Source: a virus. Taken from it: a stretch of 40,136 bases of DNA. The translations under genes were made by a program, and so were the position numbers. The first letter of the stretch is position 1. Every line of letters starts with the position of its first letter. The notes under the pieces were generated by a model that did no database searches, had not been told where the DNA came from, and saw only the letters and a program-made list of their open reading frames with translations. Positions 1 to 5,297 of the stretch are shown here, piece by piece. The DNA lies in IMG/VR virus record IMGVR_UViG_3300010885_026891, positions 1 through 40,136 of that record; one strand, given 5' to 3'.

Positions 1-13
1 ATGTCGCAAAACC
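1..13. repeat. Terminal direct repeat, left copy
   Basis: The first 13 bases (ATGTCGCAAAACC) are identical to bases 40124-40136. The leftward operon ending at 136 continues logically into the terminase genes at 40057. The simplest reading is a circular or circularly permuted molecule cut open within this sequence, with a short assembly overlap. A true 13-base terminal repeat is less likely but cannot be excluded from sequence alone. Confidence 0.85.
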
Positions 14-21
14 TGCTTTCC

Positions 22-110
22 TTTAACGTTAAAAAGATTCCTTGGCTGGGGGTGGGGTGTGCCTTATTCCTATACACTCTATCGTTAACGCACTAGGCAA
101 GGCTTGCCTA
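22..110. promoter_or_regulatory. Palindrome cluster upstream of the terminase genes
   Basis: Three perfect palindromes lie in the gene-free stretch between the helix-turn-helix gene (ending at 136) and the small terminase (starting at 40057 across the junction). They are TTTAACGTTAAA at 22-33, CGTTAACG at 82-89, and an inverted repeat of 8-base arms around one base at 94-110 (arms TAGGCAAG and CTTGCCTA). The position suits a late-gene operator or a packaging (cos/pac) region. The 94-110 element has no U-tract on either strand, so it does not look like an intrinsic terminator. The function is inferred from position. Confidence 0.5.
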
Positions 111-135
111 TATGTCTCGTTGTGTCCTGTTCCTG

Positions 136-483
136 TCATCGCATCTCCCTTCCCTTAATCCCGAAATTCTCAGACCACTTGCTGATCTCTTTTTCCACTG
201 CTTGCTTTGTAACGCCATGCTCCGTTGCTATTTCTTCCATCGTGATCTCGGATGTCGATAGGCAGTAGGCGATGACTTGCAACATCATCTTTGGGTGCTG
301 CTGCTGCACACAATAGCCCAGCATAATCCAGACAGCGTGAGATATAACGGCCCGTGCCTCCGCTTGCACGTCTGCGGGTAGGTCGTCCAGCTCTCTCTCT
401 ACTTCCTCAAGGTCGAAGTCCGTGATAAGGATCGACTTGCTTTGGCCTTCACTGTCCGTCTCAAAGCCGATGTCGTGGCTCAC
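136..483 (-). CDS. Small helix-turn-helix DNA-binding protein
   Basis: This 115-residue protein is acidic in its N-terminal half. The last third reads as a helix-turn-helix of the sigma-region-4/LuxR kind: EEIATEHGVTKQAVEKEISK at about residues 86-105, near the C-terminus. The GTG start at 483 forms a GTGA overlap with the stop of the upstream gene, which is why I prefer it to a longer upstream reading. It is the last gene before the terminase genes if the genome is circular, a good place for a regulator of late transcription or a packaging-associated protein. The regulatory role is inferred; the fold is visible in the sequence. Confidence 0.65.
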   Translation of the reverse strand: MSHDIGFETDSEGQSKSILITDFDLEEVERELDDLPADVQAEARAVISHAVWIMLGYCVQQQHPKMMLQVIAYCLSTSEITMEEIATEHGVTKQAVEKEISKWSENFGIKGREMR

Positions 484-971
484 AGCTCTACCCCTTGATG
501 GGCGCACAATTCCACGATGCGCTTTAGCAGTCTCTTCACCATTAACGCTTGATGGTCGGCGAGGTTTGGCCACTTGCTTCGCACGCGCTCCAGCTGCACG
601 CAGAGGTTTGCCCCGACGCGGTGTAGCTCCACGAACTCATCCCTAGCGTGCGCTTGCTTGGCTGTAGCTCCAGGCTCAGGGGCAGGCAGCAGGAGCTTCA
701 ATGCCGGCATCTCCAGCTGATCAGGATGTGAGGCGACGTAGCGTTTCGCGCTGTGGTAGTGGATCCGGCTCCGCTCAATCTCTGGATCGATGGTTGCGAT
801 CTGTTGGGGTGAGTAGCCGCTCTCATCAATCAGTCGCCCAACTTTCGCAAATGCAACCAGGGCATTTCCAGTCACGTGCCGCGCTCGAGCTAGGACCGTT
901 TGCGCCTCCTCGTGCGCGCCCTTAATCCTTTCTTCCATGGTTTCCGCCATTTCAGATGTGCTTTTGTCCAT
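480..971 (-). CDS. Unknown protein, 163 aa
   Basis: I do not recognise this protein. It is mostly helical by composition, with many Ala, Arg and Glu residues, and has a proline-rich hinge (LLPAPEPGA) near the middle. The ATG at 971 is preceded by AAAGGAAAC, a usable ribosome-binding site. The open frame continues upstream to 1214, but that extension reads through the antisense of other ORFs and is low in plausibility. It overlaps the next gene by GTGA, so the two are probably coupled. Its start lies just after a 24-base copy of the attC-like repeat (998-1021). Confidence 0.6.
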   Translation of the reverse strand: MDKSTSEMAETMEERIKGAHEEAQTVLARARHVTGNALVAFAKVGRLIDESGYSPQQIATIDPEIERSRIHYHSAKRYVASHPDQLEMPALKLLLPAPEPGATAKQAHARDEFVELHRVGANLCVQLERVRSKWPNLADHQALMVKRLLKRIVELCAHQGVEL

Positions 972-1305
972 GTTTCCTTTCGTTGTTATTGCCCTCCGTC
1001 GCTGAGCTTGGGTCGTTAGGCCGTTTCCACTGCTCGCTATGGAAGCTCCCAAAATAAAACACGTGCTCGATGATGACTCCACGGGGATGCGATTCATCGT
1101 GCTTGCGTATCGTGAGCTTACAGGGCGCGAGGTTCTTCGGGTGGTTCGCGTGTATCTTTCCAACACCAAGGGACGCAAGAAACCGGGCACAAGCGTCACT
1201 ATTACGACCGTCATCCGTTAGCGTGACTGTGTATTTACAACGGCCTAACCATGCGCTGCATCGAACCCGGCCATTAGCCTTTGATTTCAAGGGTGAGTCT
1301 TTCAT
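952..1305 (-). CDS. ORF with attC-derived N-terminus, 117 aa, uncertain
   Basis: This is a leftward ORF whose first roughly 20 codons lie inside the attC-like site at 1243-1335 and whose tail again reads through a copy of the repeat (PNDPSSAT). The ATG overlaps the stop of the upstream ORF as ATGA, like many genuine coupled genes in this genome. The central part (YTVTLTDDGR through FYFGSFHSEQ) has a believable protein composition. However, it has no start codon outside the repeat, and a rightward ORF (1039-1221) uses the same DNA in phase on the other strand. At most one of the two is likely to be real. I lean slightly away from this one on attC orientation and slightly towards it on operon coupling. 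Confidence 0.35.
   Translation of the reverse strand: MKDSPLKSKANGRVRCSAWLGRCKYTVTLTDDGRNSDACARFLASLGVGKIHANHPKNLAPCKLTIRKHDESHPRGVIIEHVFYFGSFHSEQWKRPNDPSSATEGNNNERKHGQKHI
998..1021. repeat. 24-bp direct repeat, copy 1 (attC right half)
   Basis: Identical to 1312-1335. It contains the integron core-site heptamer GTTAGGC at 1015-1021, but no matching left arm lies upstream. It therefore looks like half of an attC site left by cassette insertion or deletion. Confidence 0.85.
1039..1221 (+). CDS. Candidate gene-cassette ORF, 60 aa
   Basis: This ORF begins 18 bases after the core heptamer at 1015-1021 and ends 21 bases before the attC-like site at 1243-1335, which is exactly the layout of an integron gene cassette. 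The product is basic in its second half, with alternating hydrophobic stretches (MRFIVLAYREL, VTITTVI), and matches nothing I know. By hand count about two thirds of its codons begin with a purine, against just over half in the antisense frame, which weakly favours this strand. It points against the leftward transcription of its neighbours, as an imported cassette might. No Shine-Dalgarno sequence is evident. Confidence 0.4.
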   Translation: MEAPKIKHVLDDDSTGMRFIVLAYRELTGREVLRVVRVYLSNTKGRKKPGTSVTITTVIR

Positions 1306-1335
1306 GGCCGGGTCGCTGAGCTTGGGTCGTTAGGC
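1243..1335 (+). mobile_element. attC-like integron recombination site
   Basis: A 93-base imperfect palindrome. It opens with GCCTAAC (1243-1249, matching the R'' consensus RYYYAAC) and closes with GTTAGGC (1329-1335, matching R' GTTRRRY). Between these, 1255-1274 pairs with 1304-1321. The 5' arm carries two extra unpaired bases (G1258 and one A at 1264-1265) and there is one mismatch. Unpaired spacers separate the R and L boxes. Extrahelical bases in the 5' arm are the usual polarity mark of attC sites and point to cassette orientation on the + strand. I see no integron integrase gene in the window. Confidence 0.7.
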
Positions 1336-1580
1336 GATAGCGCGATAAACTCCGCACGTTGCAGGTTTTCTAGCCGGATGATTTTGCTATCCACTAGCCG
1401 TCTTGCCTTCCACGATGCATCGTTTGGAATGTTGCCTGTAAGTTCGCACAGGTGGATTGATCCGGTGCGCAAGCGCAGCAAAAACATCGCCCCATCTGGA
1501 TATGCTCGGAGTTTGTCATGCGGGCGTGGCTTCCAATCCAGATTAGAACGCTTCAAGAAAGACAGTCTGCATTTGTCCAC
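1302..1580 (-). CDS. Unknown protein, 92 aa, C-terminus read from attC
   Basis: The first gene of the leftward arm. The product is basic and unrecognised, with a compact segment (YPDGAMFLLRLRTGSIHLC) that looks like beta strands. It starts at a GTG (1580); no better start lies downstream. The final 11 residues (SPNDPSSATRP) come from the attC-like repeat, so the native C-terminus may have been replaced when the repeat arrived. The stop overlaps the start of the next leftward ORF as ATGA. Confidence 0.5.
   Translation of the reverse strand: MDKCRLSFLKRSNLDWKPRPHDKLRAYPDGAMFLLRLRTGSIHLCELTGNIPNDASWKARRLVDSKIIRLENLQRAEFIALSPNDPSSATRP
1312..1335. repeat. 24-bp direct repeat, copy 2 (attC right half)
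   Basis: A perfect copy of 998-1021, here as the right half of the full attC-like site. The two copies bracket about 314 bases, so recombination between them would remove the segment between cleanly. Confidence 0.85.
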
Positions 1581-1746
1581 GGCCCATGATCATTCACAAA
1601 AAAACGACAAGCGCAATTCTTTTAATATTCAACGACTTACGCAACCCATGAACTGTTTCTTTTCTTTTCTGTTGCGCGAAATAGGAACAACCCCCATAAC
1701 TAGTGCATCAGCAACGGGCCAGTAACCCGGAGCTGAGAAAACTAAA
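1581..1746. promoter_or_regulatory. Divergent control region between the two arms
   Basis: The only place where leftward and rightward transcription diverge. It is 166 bases long, with an A/T-rich part at about 1594-1640 and a pyrimidine-rich run at about 1658-1672. I cannot pick convincing -35/-10 boxes. TTGCGC (1673-1678) followed 18 bases later by ATAACT is the nearest match for a rightward promoter, and it is weak. The promoter role is inferred from gene orientation. Confidence 0.5.
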
Positions 1747-1944
1747 ATGACTCTCACAACCTACGCCAACGGCAGAACGGTCCAGAATAGTAGCGCCGCA
1801 GACGCCTTTGCAGATCTACTAATGGAATTCCCGGAAATGATGATCTACAACGATGGTCAGCGAACTCTCATTTGGGCAGATGAAGCGAGCGCGGAGGACG
1901 ACGATGGTAAAAATGCCGTAGCGCAAATCACCGTCGTTCCTTAA
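1747..1944 (+). CDS. Unknown small acidic protein, 65 aa
   Basis: The first gene of the rightward arm. The protein is short and acidic, with a cluster of Asp and Glu near the C-terminus (EASAEDDDG) and a hydrophobic end. There is no recognisable motif. The ATG has only a distant GGAG about 15 bases upstream. First position after the control region and small acidic character are typical of early phage genes that act on host proteins, but no specific role is supported. Confidence 0.6.
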   Translation: MTLTTYANGRTVQNSSAADAFADLLMEFPEMMIYNDGQRTLIWADEASAEDDDGKNAVAQITVVP

Positions 1945-1966
1945 CCCCTAACCCTTCACACTACCT

Positions 1967-2338
1967 ATGCAAACAAACGAACAAAGCGACCCATACAAAT
2001 ACGAGGGCCAAGATGACGACGGTGAGCCCTGCGGTGGGCCGGTAGTCTGGCCGTCCCACGTAGAGACTGACGAAGAACGCCTCGAAGCCGCGCAAGTCGC
2101 GGCTGTGATCGAAACAGTCACCGCCATCGGCGGGCTGTTCAGGATATGGGACACTGGCACAGAGTCAGTAACAGAGTTCACGCTCACAACGCGATCAAAT
2201 CAAAAAATCGCAGTCACGTCAAACGACGTGTCTAACTACCGATTGTACAAGGAGATGAAACCCATCACGTTGGAACAAGTTCTTTCGACCTGTCATCGGC
2301 ACCAGAACTGGAAGCTGGTCACCTCCCCCGTTGGTTGA
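1967..2338 (+). CDS. Unknown early protein, 123 aa
   Basis: I do not recognise this protein. The first 40 residues are acidic and probably flexible. Residues 40-100 alternate in a beta-like pattern (FRIWDTGTESVTEFTLTT). The start is the only ATG near the beginning. The leader (TAACCCCTAACCCT and then pyrimidine-rich sequence up to CTATG) has no Shine-Dalgarno and resembles the leader of the gene at 2596. Confidence 0.6.
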   Translation: MQTNEQSDPYKYEGQDDDGEPCGGPVVWPSHVETDEERLEAAQVAAVIETVTAIGGLFRIWDTGTESVTEFTLTTRSNQKIAVTSNDVSNYRLYKEMKPITLEQVLSTCHRHQNWKLVTSPVG

Positions 2339-2402
2339 AACCCTGTCCCGGTTCGCCGGGGCAGACTTCAGTCAACACAACCACCCGGAAACCCCTTATC
2401 CT

Positions 2403-2573
2403 ATGTCACCCGCTCTTCTAGCTAAAGTATTCCACTGCTCAGAATCCCAAATCATAGCTCAGCGTCAGAAAAACAGGACTCAACTCCTAGCTATGCGCGA
2501 GAAGGCAATTCGGACCAAAAAGAAAGTAAATGGCTACACTTCCGAACAACTTGAGAAACTAGCCAACAAGTAA
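2403..2573 (+). CDS. Unknown small basic protein, possible helix-turn-helix
   Basis: A 56-residue basic protein from the ATG at 2403. SPALLAKVFHCSESQIIAQR at residues 2-21 could form a helix-turn-helix, and the rest is a Lys/Arg-rich helix ending in SEQLEKLANK. The same frame is open back to a TTG at 2331 that overlaps the preceding stop, which would give 80 residues. I prefer the ATG but the start is unsettled. A DNA- or RNA-binding role is only suggested. Confidence 0.5.
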   Translation: MSPALLAKVFHCSESQIIAQRQKNRTQLLAMREKAIRTKKKVNGYTSEQLEKLANK

Positions 2574-2595
2574 CCCCTAGAACCCTACCAATTGA

Positions 2596-2955
2596 ATGAA
2601 CCACACACCTAAACCACCCCACACTCCCGGACCATGGAATTACCGTGATGGCGTTCAAGCCACATGGGCTGTTTTTGCAGTCTTAGACCACAGCCGCTAC
2701 ATCACACGCTCACTGAATCCTCAACCAATCGCTGAGATACCTCGCCCGGATTACGATGAACGCGGAGTTATTGAGGCTGATGCCAACGCACGCCTCATCG
2801 CCTCCGCTCCTGATCTCCTCTCTGCCTTGGAGCTGGCCCTTGCGACAATCGAACGCCTGGTTCCTTCCCATGTCGGATTTGACAGCACGCGAAAAACTAA
2901 GGACGTGATTTGTGAAGCTATCGAAAAGGCGACAACCCAAAAGGCCACCGAATGA
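2596..2955 (+). CDS. Conserved phage protein of the TPGPW family, 119 aa
   Basis: It has the layout of a very common small phage protein family of unknown function. An N-terminal TPGPW motif (residues 10-14) is followed by a variable region and then ANARLIASAPDLLSALELAL at about residues 72-91, a helix shared by the family. The family usually lies among early genes of siphoviruses, as here. The ATG follows a leader without a Shine-Dalgarno sequence. The stop overlaps the next start as ATGA. The family assignment is from memory of the motif and the function is unknown. Confidence 0.7.
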   Translation: MNHTPKPPHTPGPWNYRDGVQATWAVFAVLDHSRYITRSLNPQPIAEIPRPDYDERGVIEADANARLIASAPDLLSALELALATIERLVPSHVGFDSTRKTKDVICEAIEKATTQKATE

Positions 2956-3143
2956 AACAGATCATCTTTGCCGCCGCAGTGAACTGGGAATATGTCGCCA
3001 CGCACCACAACCGAGAGCGGGATGGGCTAGTGAAACCCGGCCCCTGGTGCAACCGCATCATTCAGCACGCTAGAAGCAATGGTTACAAGGGCAAGATTAC
3101 CTCTGCCGGTGCCTGCCGGATCATTAACGCGCATACCCCATGA
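2952..3143 (+). CDS. Unknown small protein, 63 aa
   Basis: It lies between ATGA overlaps on both sides, which supports it as a real coupled gene. The N-terminus is hydrophobic (IIFAAAV), the remainder is basic, and there are two cysteines. I see no domain. It sits directly upstream of the secreted lysozyme-like gene and is presumably co-translated with it. Confidence 0.55.
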   Translation: MKQIIFAAAVNWEYVATHHNRERDGLVKPGPWCNRIIQHARSNGYKGKITSAGACRIINAHTP

Positions 3144-3484
3144 AAACCTTTACCTTTCTGGCCTTTTTGTTCCTCTCCCTTAGCTGTCACGCCCTGGACG
3201 CCGAGAAGCTCGCCAATGCCATCTACCGTGCCGAAGGCGGAGCCAAGGCCCGCGTTCCCTACGGAATCTTGTCGGTCAAAGTCTCCAGCGAAGCCGAAGC
3301 CCGTCGAGTCTGCTTGAACACGATCAAGAATAATCACACCCGCTGGATCAAGGCTGGAAAGCCTGGTTCCTATCTGTCTTGGTTAGCCAACCGTTATTGC
3401 CCGAAATCCGCCGATCCCGTTGGCCATCGAAATTGGCTTGCTAATGTCTCGCGTATCTATTCCGCATCATCCCCCACAAAATGA
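3140..3484 (+). CDS. Secreted lysozyme/transglycosylase-like endolysin
   Basis: A 114-residue protein with a Sec-type signal peptide (MKTFTFLAFLFLSLSCHA; likely cleavage after residue 18) and a small lysozyme-like domain. AIYRAEGGAK carries the probable catalytic Glu, followed by PYGI. The later segments RVCLNTIKNN and YLSWLANRYCP match the compact SLT-like endolysins of phages and mobile elements as I remember them. It would cleave the glycan strands of peptidoglycan after export to the periplasm. It is ATGA-coupled to both neighbours, among early genes, far from the holin-like genes at 20.4-20.9 kb. Confidence 0.7.
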   Translation: MKTFTFLAFLFLSLSCHALDAEKLANAIYRAEGGAKARVPYGILSVKVSSEAEARRVCLNTIKNNHTRWIKAGKPGSYLSWLANRYCPKSADPVGHRNWLANVSRIYSASSPTK

Positions 3485-3825
3485 AAACCATCGATCCCAC
3501 TATCCATCCCACCGTCTCCCGCATTTTCCGCGATGCTTTGCACTCCCGCATCTTGACCGACGCCGAGATATCTCGGCTCTCTGGACACCTCGCGGAACAG
3601 GCTGTCCGCAGCCACGAAGCCATTGCCGGTAAACTACATTACGAACCCCGCGAAGCGTTTCTTGAGACAGCCTTCATTGCCGCGACGGAGGCTAGCCTTG
3701 CCCTTCCACGTTACGAGGAAGGCCGATTCATCGTCACCCCGCAATTCGAGGAAGCAATGTCACTCGCCGCGACACGTGCGATAGTGGACAAGATCGATGA
3801 GATGGAAAAGGATTCCCGTGTCTAA
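3481..3825 (+). CDS. Unknown helical protein, 114 aa
   Basis: It starts at an ATGA overlap with the lysozyme-like gene. By composition it is alpha-helical and slightly acidic, with no membrane segment and no motif I recognise. Coupling to the lysozyme gene could suggest a helper or inhibitor, but nothing in the sequence supports that specifically. Confidence 0.6.
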   Translation: MKTIDPTIHPTVSRIFRDALHSRILTDAEISRLSGHLAEQAVRSHEAIAGKLHYEPREAFLETAFIAATEASLALPRYEEGRFIVTPQFEEAMSLAATRAIVDKIDEMEKDSRV

Positions 3826-4021
3826 CTTTTTCCACAAAACACTTCGTCGCGATGTCGTGTCGACTAGCACGCGCACATCAACAATCCTGCGAGGTAAAAC
3901 CTATCAGGAATACGCGCACAACTACTCACTGTTGACGTGCGGCCACGAAATAAAGCGAAATCTTAGCCAGAAACTCAGGCTCCGGTTGCGTTGTAAACGG
4001 TGCGAGGAGTCGGCAGGATGA
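3818..4021 (+). CDS. Small zinc-finger-like basic protein, 67 aa
   Basis: Starts at a GTG that overlaps the preceding stop by 8 bases. The protein is strongly basic. Its C-terminal half has Cys-Gly-His (LLTCGHEIKR) and then LRCKRCEE, enough for a single zinc site of two Cys, one His and another Cys. It overlaps the next gene, another zinc-ribbon-like protein, by ATGA. A nucleic-acid-binding role is plausible but unproven. Confidence 0.55.
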   Translation: MSNFFHKTLRRDVVSTSTRTSTILRGKTYQEYAHNYSLLTCGHEIKRNLSQKLRLRLRCKRCEESAG

Positions 4022-4245
4022 AAAAGAAAAGCTATCCCCGATTGCTCCGCAAGTTTTGCGAGTGCGGGAATGTAGCGGGGACGAACCGCGTCGGTGGTGG
4101 CAACATCTGCGACCGCTGCTGGGTGCTGGACGGGAGCCGGAACAAGGATGAGCGCAGTTTGTCCAAGGCGATCAAGGATCGTGAGGCGGAGGCGTTGCGT
4201 GTGAGCGCGAGCCATTGTGCGAGAGTGTTTATTGGTAGGATTTAA
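4018..4245 (+). CDS. Zinc-ribbon-like small protein, 75 aa
   Basis: From the ATG at 4018 (ATGA overlap) the protein begins with a basic stretch. It then has FCECGN at about residues 13-18 and ICDRCW about 15 residues later, which make a CxC...CxxC zinc ribbon, followed by a charged helix. This pattern is frequent in short phage proteins that bind DNA or RNA polymerase, but the function here is unknown. Confidence 0.6.
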   Translation: MKKKSYPRLLRKFCECGNVAGTNRVGGGNICDRCWVLDGSRNKDERSLSKAIKDREAEALRVSASHCARVFIGRI

Positions 4246-4256
4246 AATACATATAT

Positions 4257-4469
4257 ATGAAAACCACACCCCATGGCCCACTGCACCATCTATTCGTTAA
4301 GCAACAGAATGACCGGCTGATCAGCGTGCCACGTGAAAACGGATTGACCAAGGCTCACGAGAAAGAGAGTGACGGGAGAGACTGCCTGTCAGACATGAGC
4401 CTAGCGCGTAACCATCCCGACTTCCTGCGGCGCTCACTGAGGGAGTTTGGATACCAGGGAGAAGAATAG
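4257..4469 (+). CDS. Unknown small protein, 70 aa
   Basis: A short charged protein with no visible motif. The ATG follows an A/T-rich leader (ATACATATAT) with no Shine-Dalgarno. Its C-terminal half (ARNHPDFLRRSLREFGYQGE) is a plausible amphipathic helix. Support is the open frame, tight spacing to the preceding gene, and lack of a competing gene. Confidence 0.45.
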   Translation: MKTTPHGPLHHLFVKQQNDRLISVPRENGLTKAHEKESDGRDCLSDMSLARNHPDFLRRSLREFGYQGEE

Positions 4470-4499
4470 AACAACTTAACCACTACAATAGATAACCTT

Positions 4500-4850
4500 A
4501 TGACTACAACACCTAAACTTTCCACGCTCACAGTTGGCCAGTTGCTCGACGATGCCTTCCTGCTCACACGTTGTCAGTCCACTCGCCACCCTACTAACGT
4601 CGTCGAGATCCGGTTAACGACTCGCAGGCTGGAGGTTGAGACGACGCCGAACGAAAATCTGACTGACAAGGTTGAGAAGCTGGAGCGAGATCTGGAGCAG
4701 GCCGAGAAAGACTGGCAGATCATCGAGAAGGAAGCACTTCTTCTCGAAGAGGAGCGCGACGGACTTTTGAAGGATCACCGGACCCTGGAATTGAAGGTCA
4801 AGGAACTGGAGAAATCACTTTCTAATCTGACAGGCTCTAAAATCTCCTAG
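4500..4850 (+). CDS. Coiled-coil protein, 116 aa
   Basis: The first 50 residues are uncharacterised. Residues 55-110 form a continuous acidic coiled coil rich in Glu, Lys and Leu (KVEKLERDLEQAEKDW and ELKVKELEKSLSNL). Such proteins in phage early regions are often dimeric adaptors. The ATG has no Shine-Dalgarno. It is the last gene before the 450-base gap upstream of the replication gene. Confidence 0.65.
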   Translation: MTTTPKLSTLTVGQLLDDAFLLTRCQSTRHPTNVVEIRLTTRRLEVETTPNENLTDKVEKLERDLEQAEKDWQIIEKEALLLEEERDGLLKDHRTLELKVKELEKSLSNLTGSKIS

Positions 4851-4862
4851 GAGACGCGGGAC

Positions 4863-5042
4863 GTGTGCAACTACGATTCCAACCTCAAGATTCAATGGCA
4901 ACCCCTTCCCGCTCGAAAGAATGACACTCAAGACTGTCTACGTGACTCTACTTTCACCCCAGGGGAAGGATTTACCCTCCCGCCGAGCTTGCGGGTGATC
5001 CGCAAGAGCAGAGGCGGGAAGGGTGAACGAAGTGAATCCTGA
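4863..5042 (+). CDS. Weak ORF, 59 aa
   Basis: A GTG-started frame in the otherwise empty interval. The product is rich in polar residues and basic at the end (RVIRKSRGGKGERSES), with no motif. There is no clear ribosome-binding site. I list it only because the interval is otherwise empty. Confidence 0.2.
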   Translation: MCNYDSNLKIQWQPLPARKNDTQDCLRDSTFTPGEGFTLPPSLRVIRKSRGGKGERSES

Positions 5043-5060
5043 CCTCCAAATGATATATAA

Positions 5061-5094
5061 CTCTTAAACCAAGACTGAAAGGATGGTTTAAGAG
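5061..5094. promoter_or_regulatory. Perfect 11-bp inverted repeat (hairpin)
   Basis: CTCTTAAACCA at 5061-5071 and its exact complement at 5084-5094, separated by 12 bases and preceded by the A/T-rich TGATATATAA. No U-tract follows on either strand, so it is not a simple terminator. An operator or an origin hairpin fits better. Confidence 0.6.
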
Positions 5095-5297
5095 TAAGCA
5101 CTGGACCGGACACCACTTTAGCACCCCATGTTTTTGATCGTTTTTGCCCTTTCTAATGCCGATTTTGACTCCATGATACAACGCAACCAGTAATACACCG
5201 TTTTGGCACCCCTAGAAAACATGAGAGAAACCAATTTCAGTCAGATACTTACGGCGAAACATTGCGTCTTTAATTTTTGCACTTCCTGTTACCTATT

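Larger units (their letters stand above)
4851..5297. other. Gene-poor stretch upstream of the replication gene
   Basis: About 450 bases with no convincing gene. The left part carries one weak GTG-initiated frame (4863-5042, 59 codons). The right part is T-rich, with a perfect hairpin at 5061-5094 and two short similar strings (TTTAGCACCCC near 5120 and TTTTGGCACCCC near 5203). The position just before the primase-helicase gene makes this the best candidate for a replication origin or an early regulatory region. That is an inference. Confidence 0.4.

Noticed and set aside
94-110. Inverted repeat read as an intrinsic terminator of the leftward operon
   Set aside because: Neither flank has the required run of T on the transcribed strand; an operator-like role is more likely.
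972-1214. Extended N-terminus of the 163-residue leftward protein
   Set aside because: The extension reads across the repeat and cassette in another frame, is Thr/Arg-rich without pattern, and the ATG at 971 has a good ribosome-binding site.
1378-1725. A 115-codon rightward ORF in the control region
   Set aside because: Mostly antisense of the 92-residue leftward gene and then control-region DNA; composition is not protein-like.
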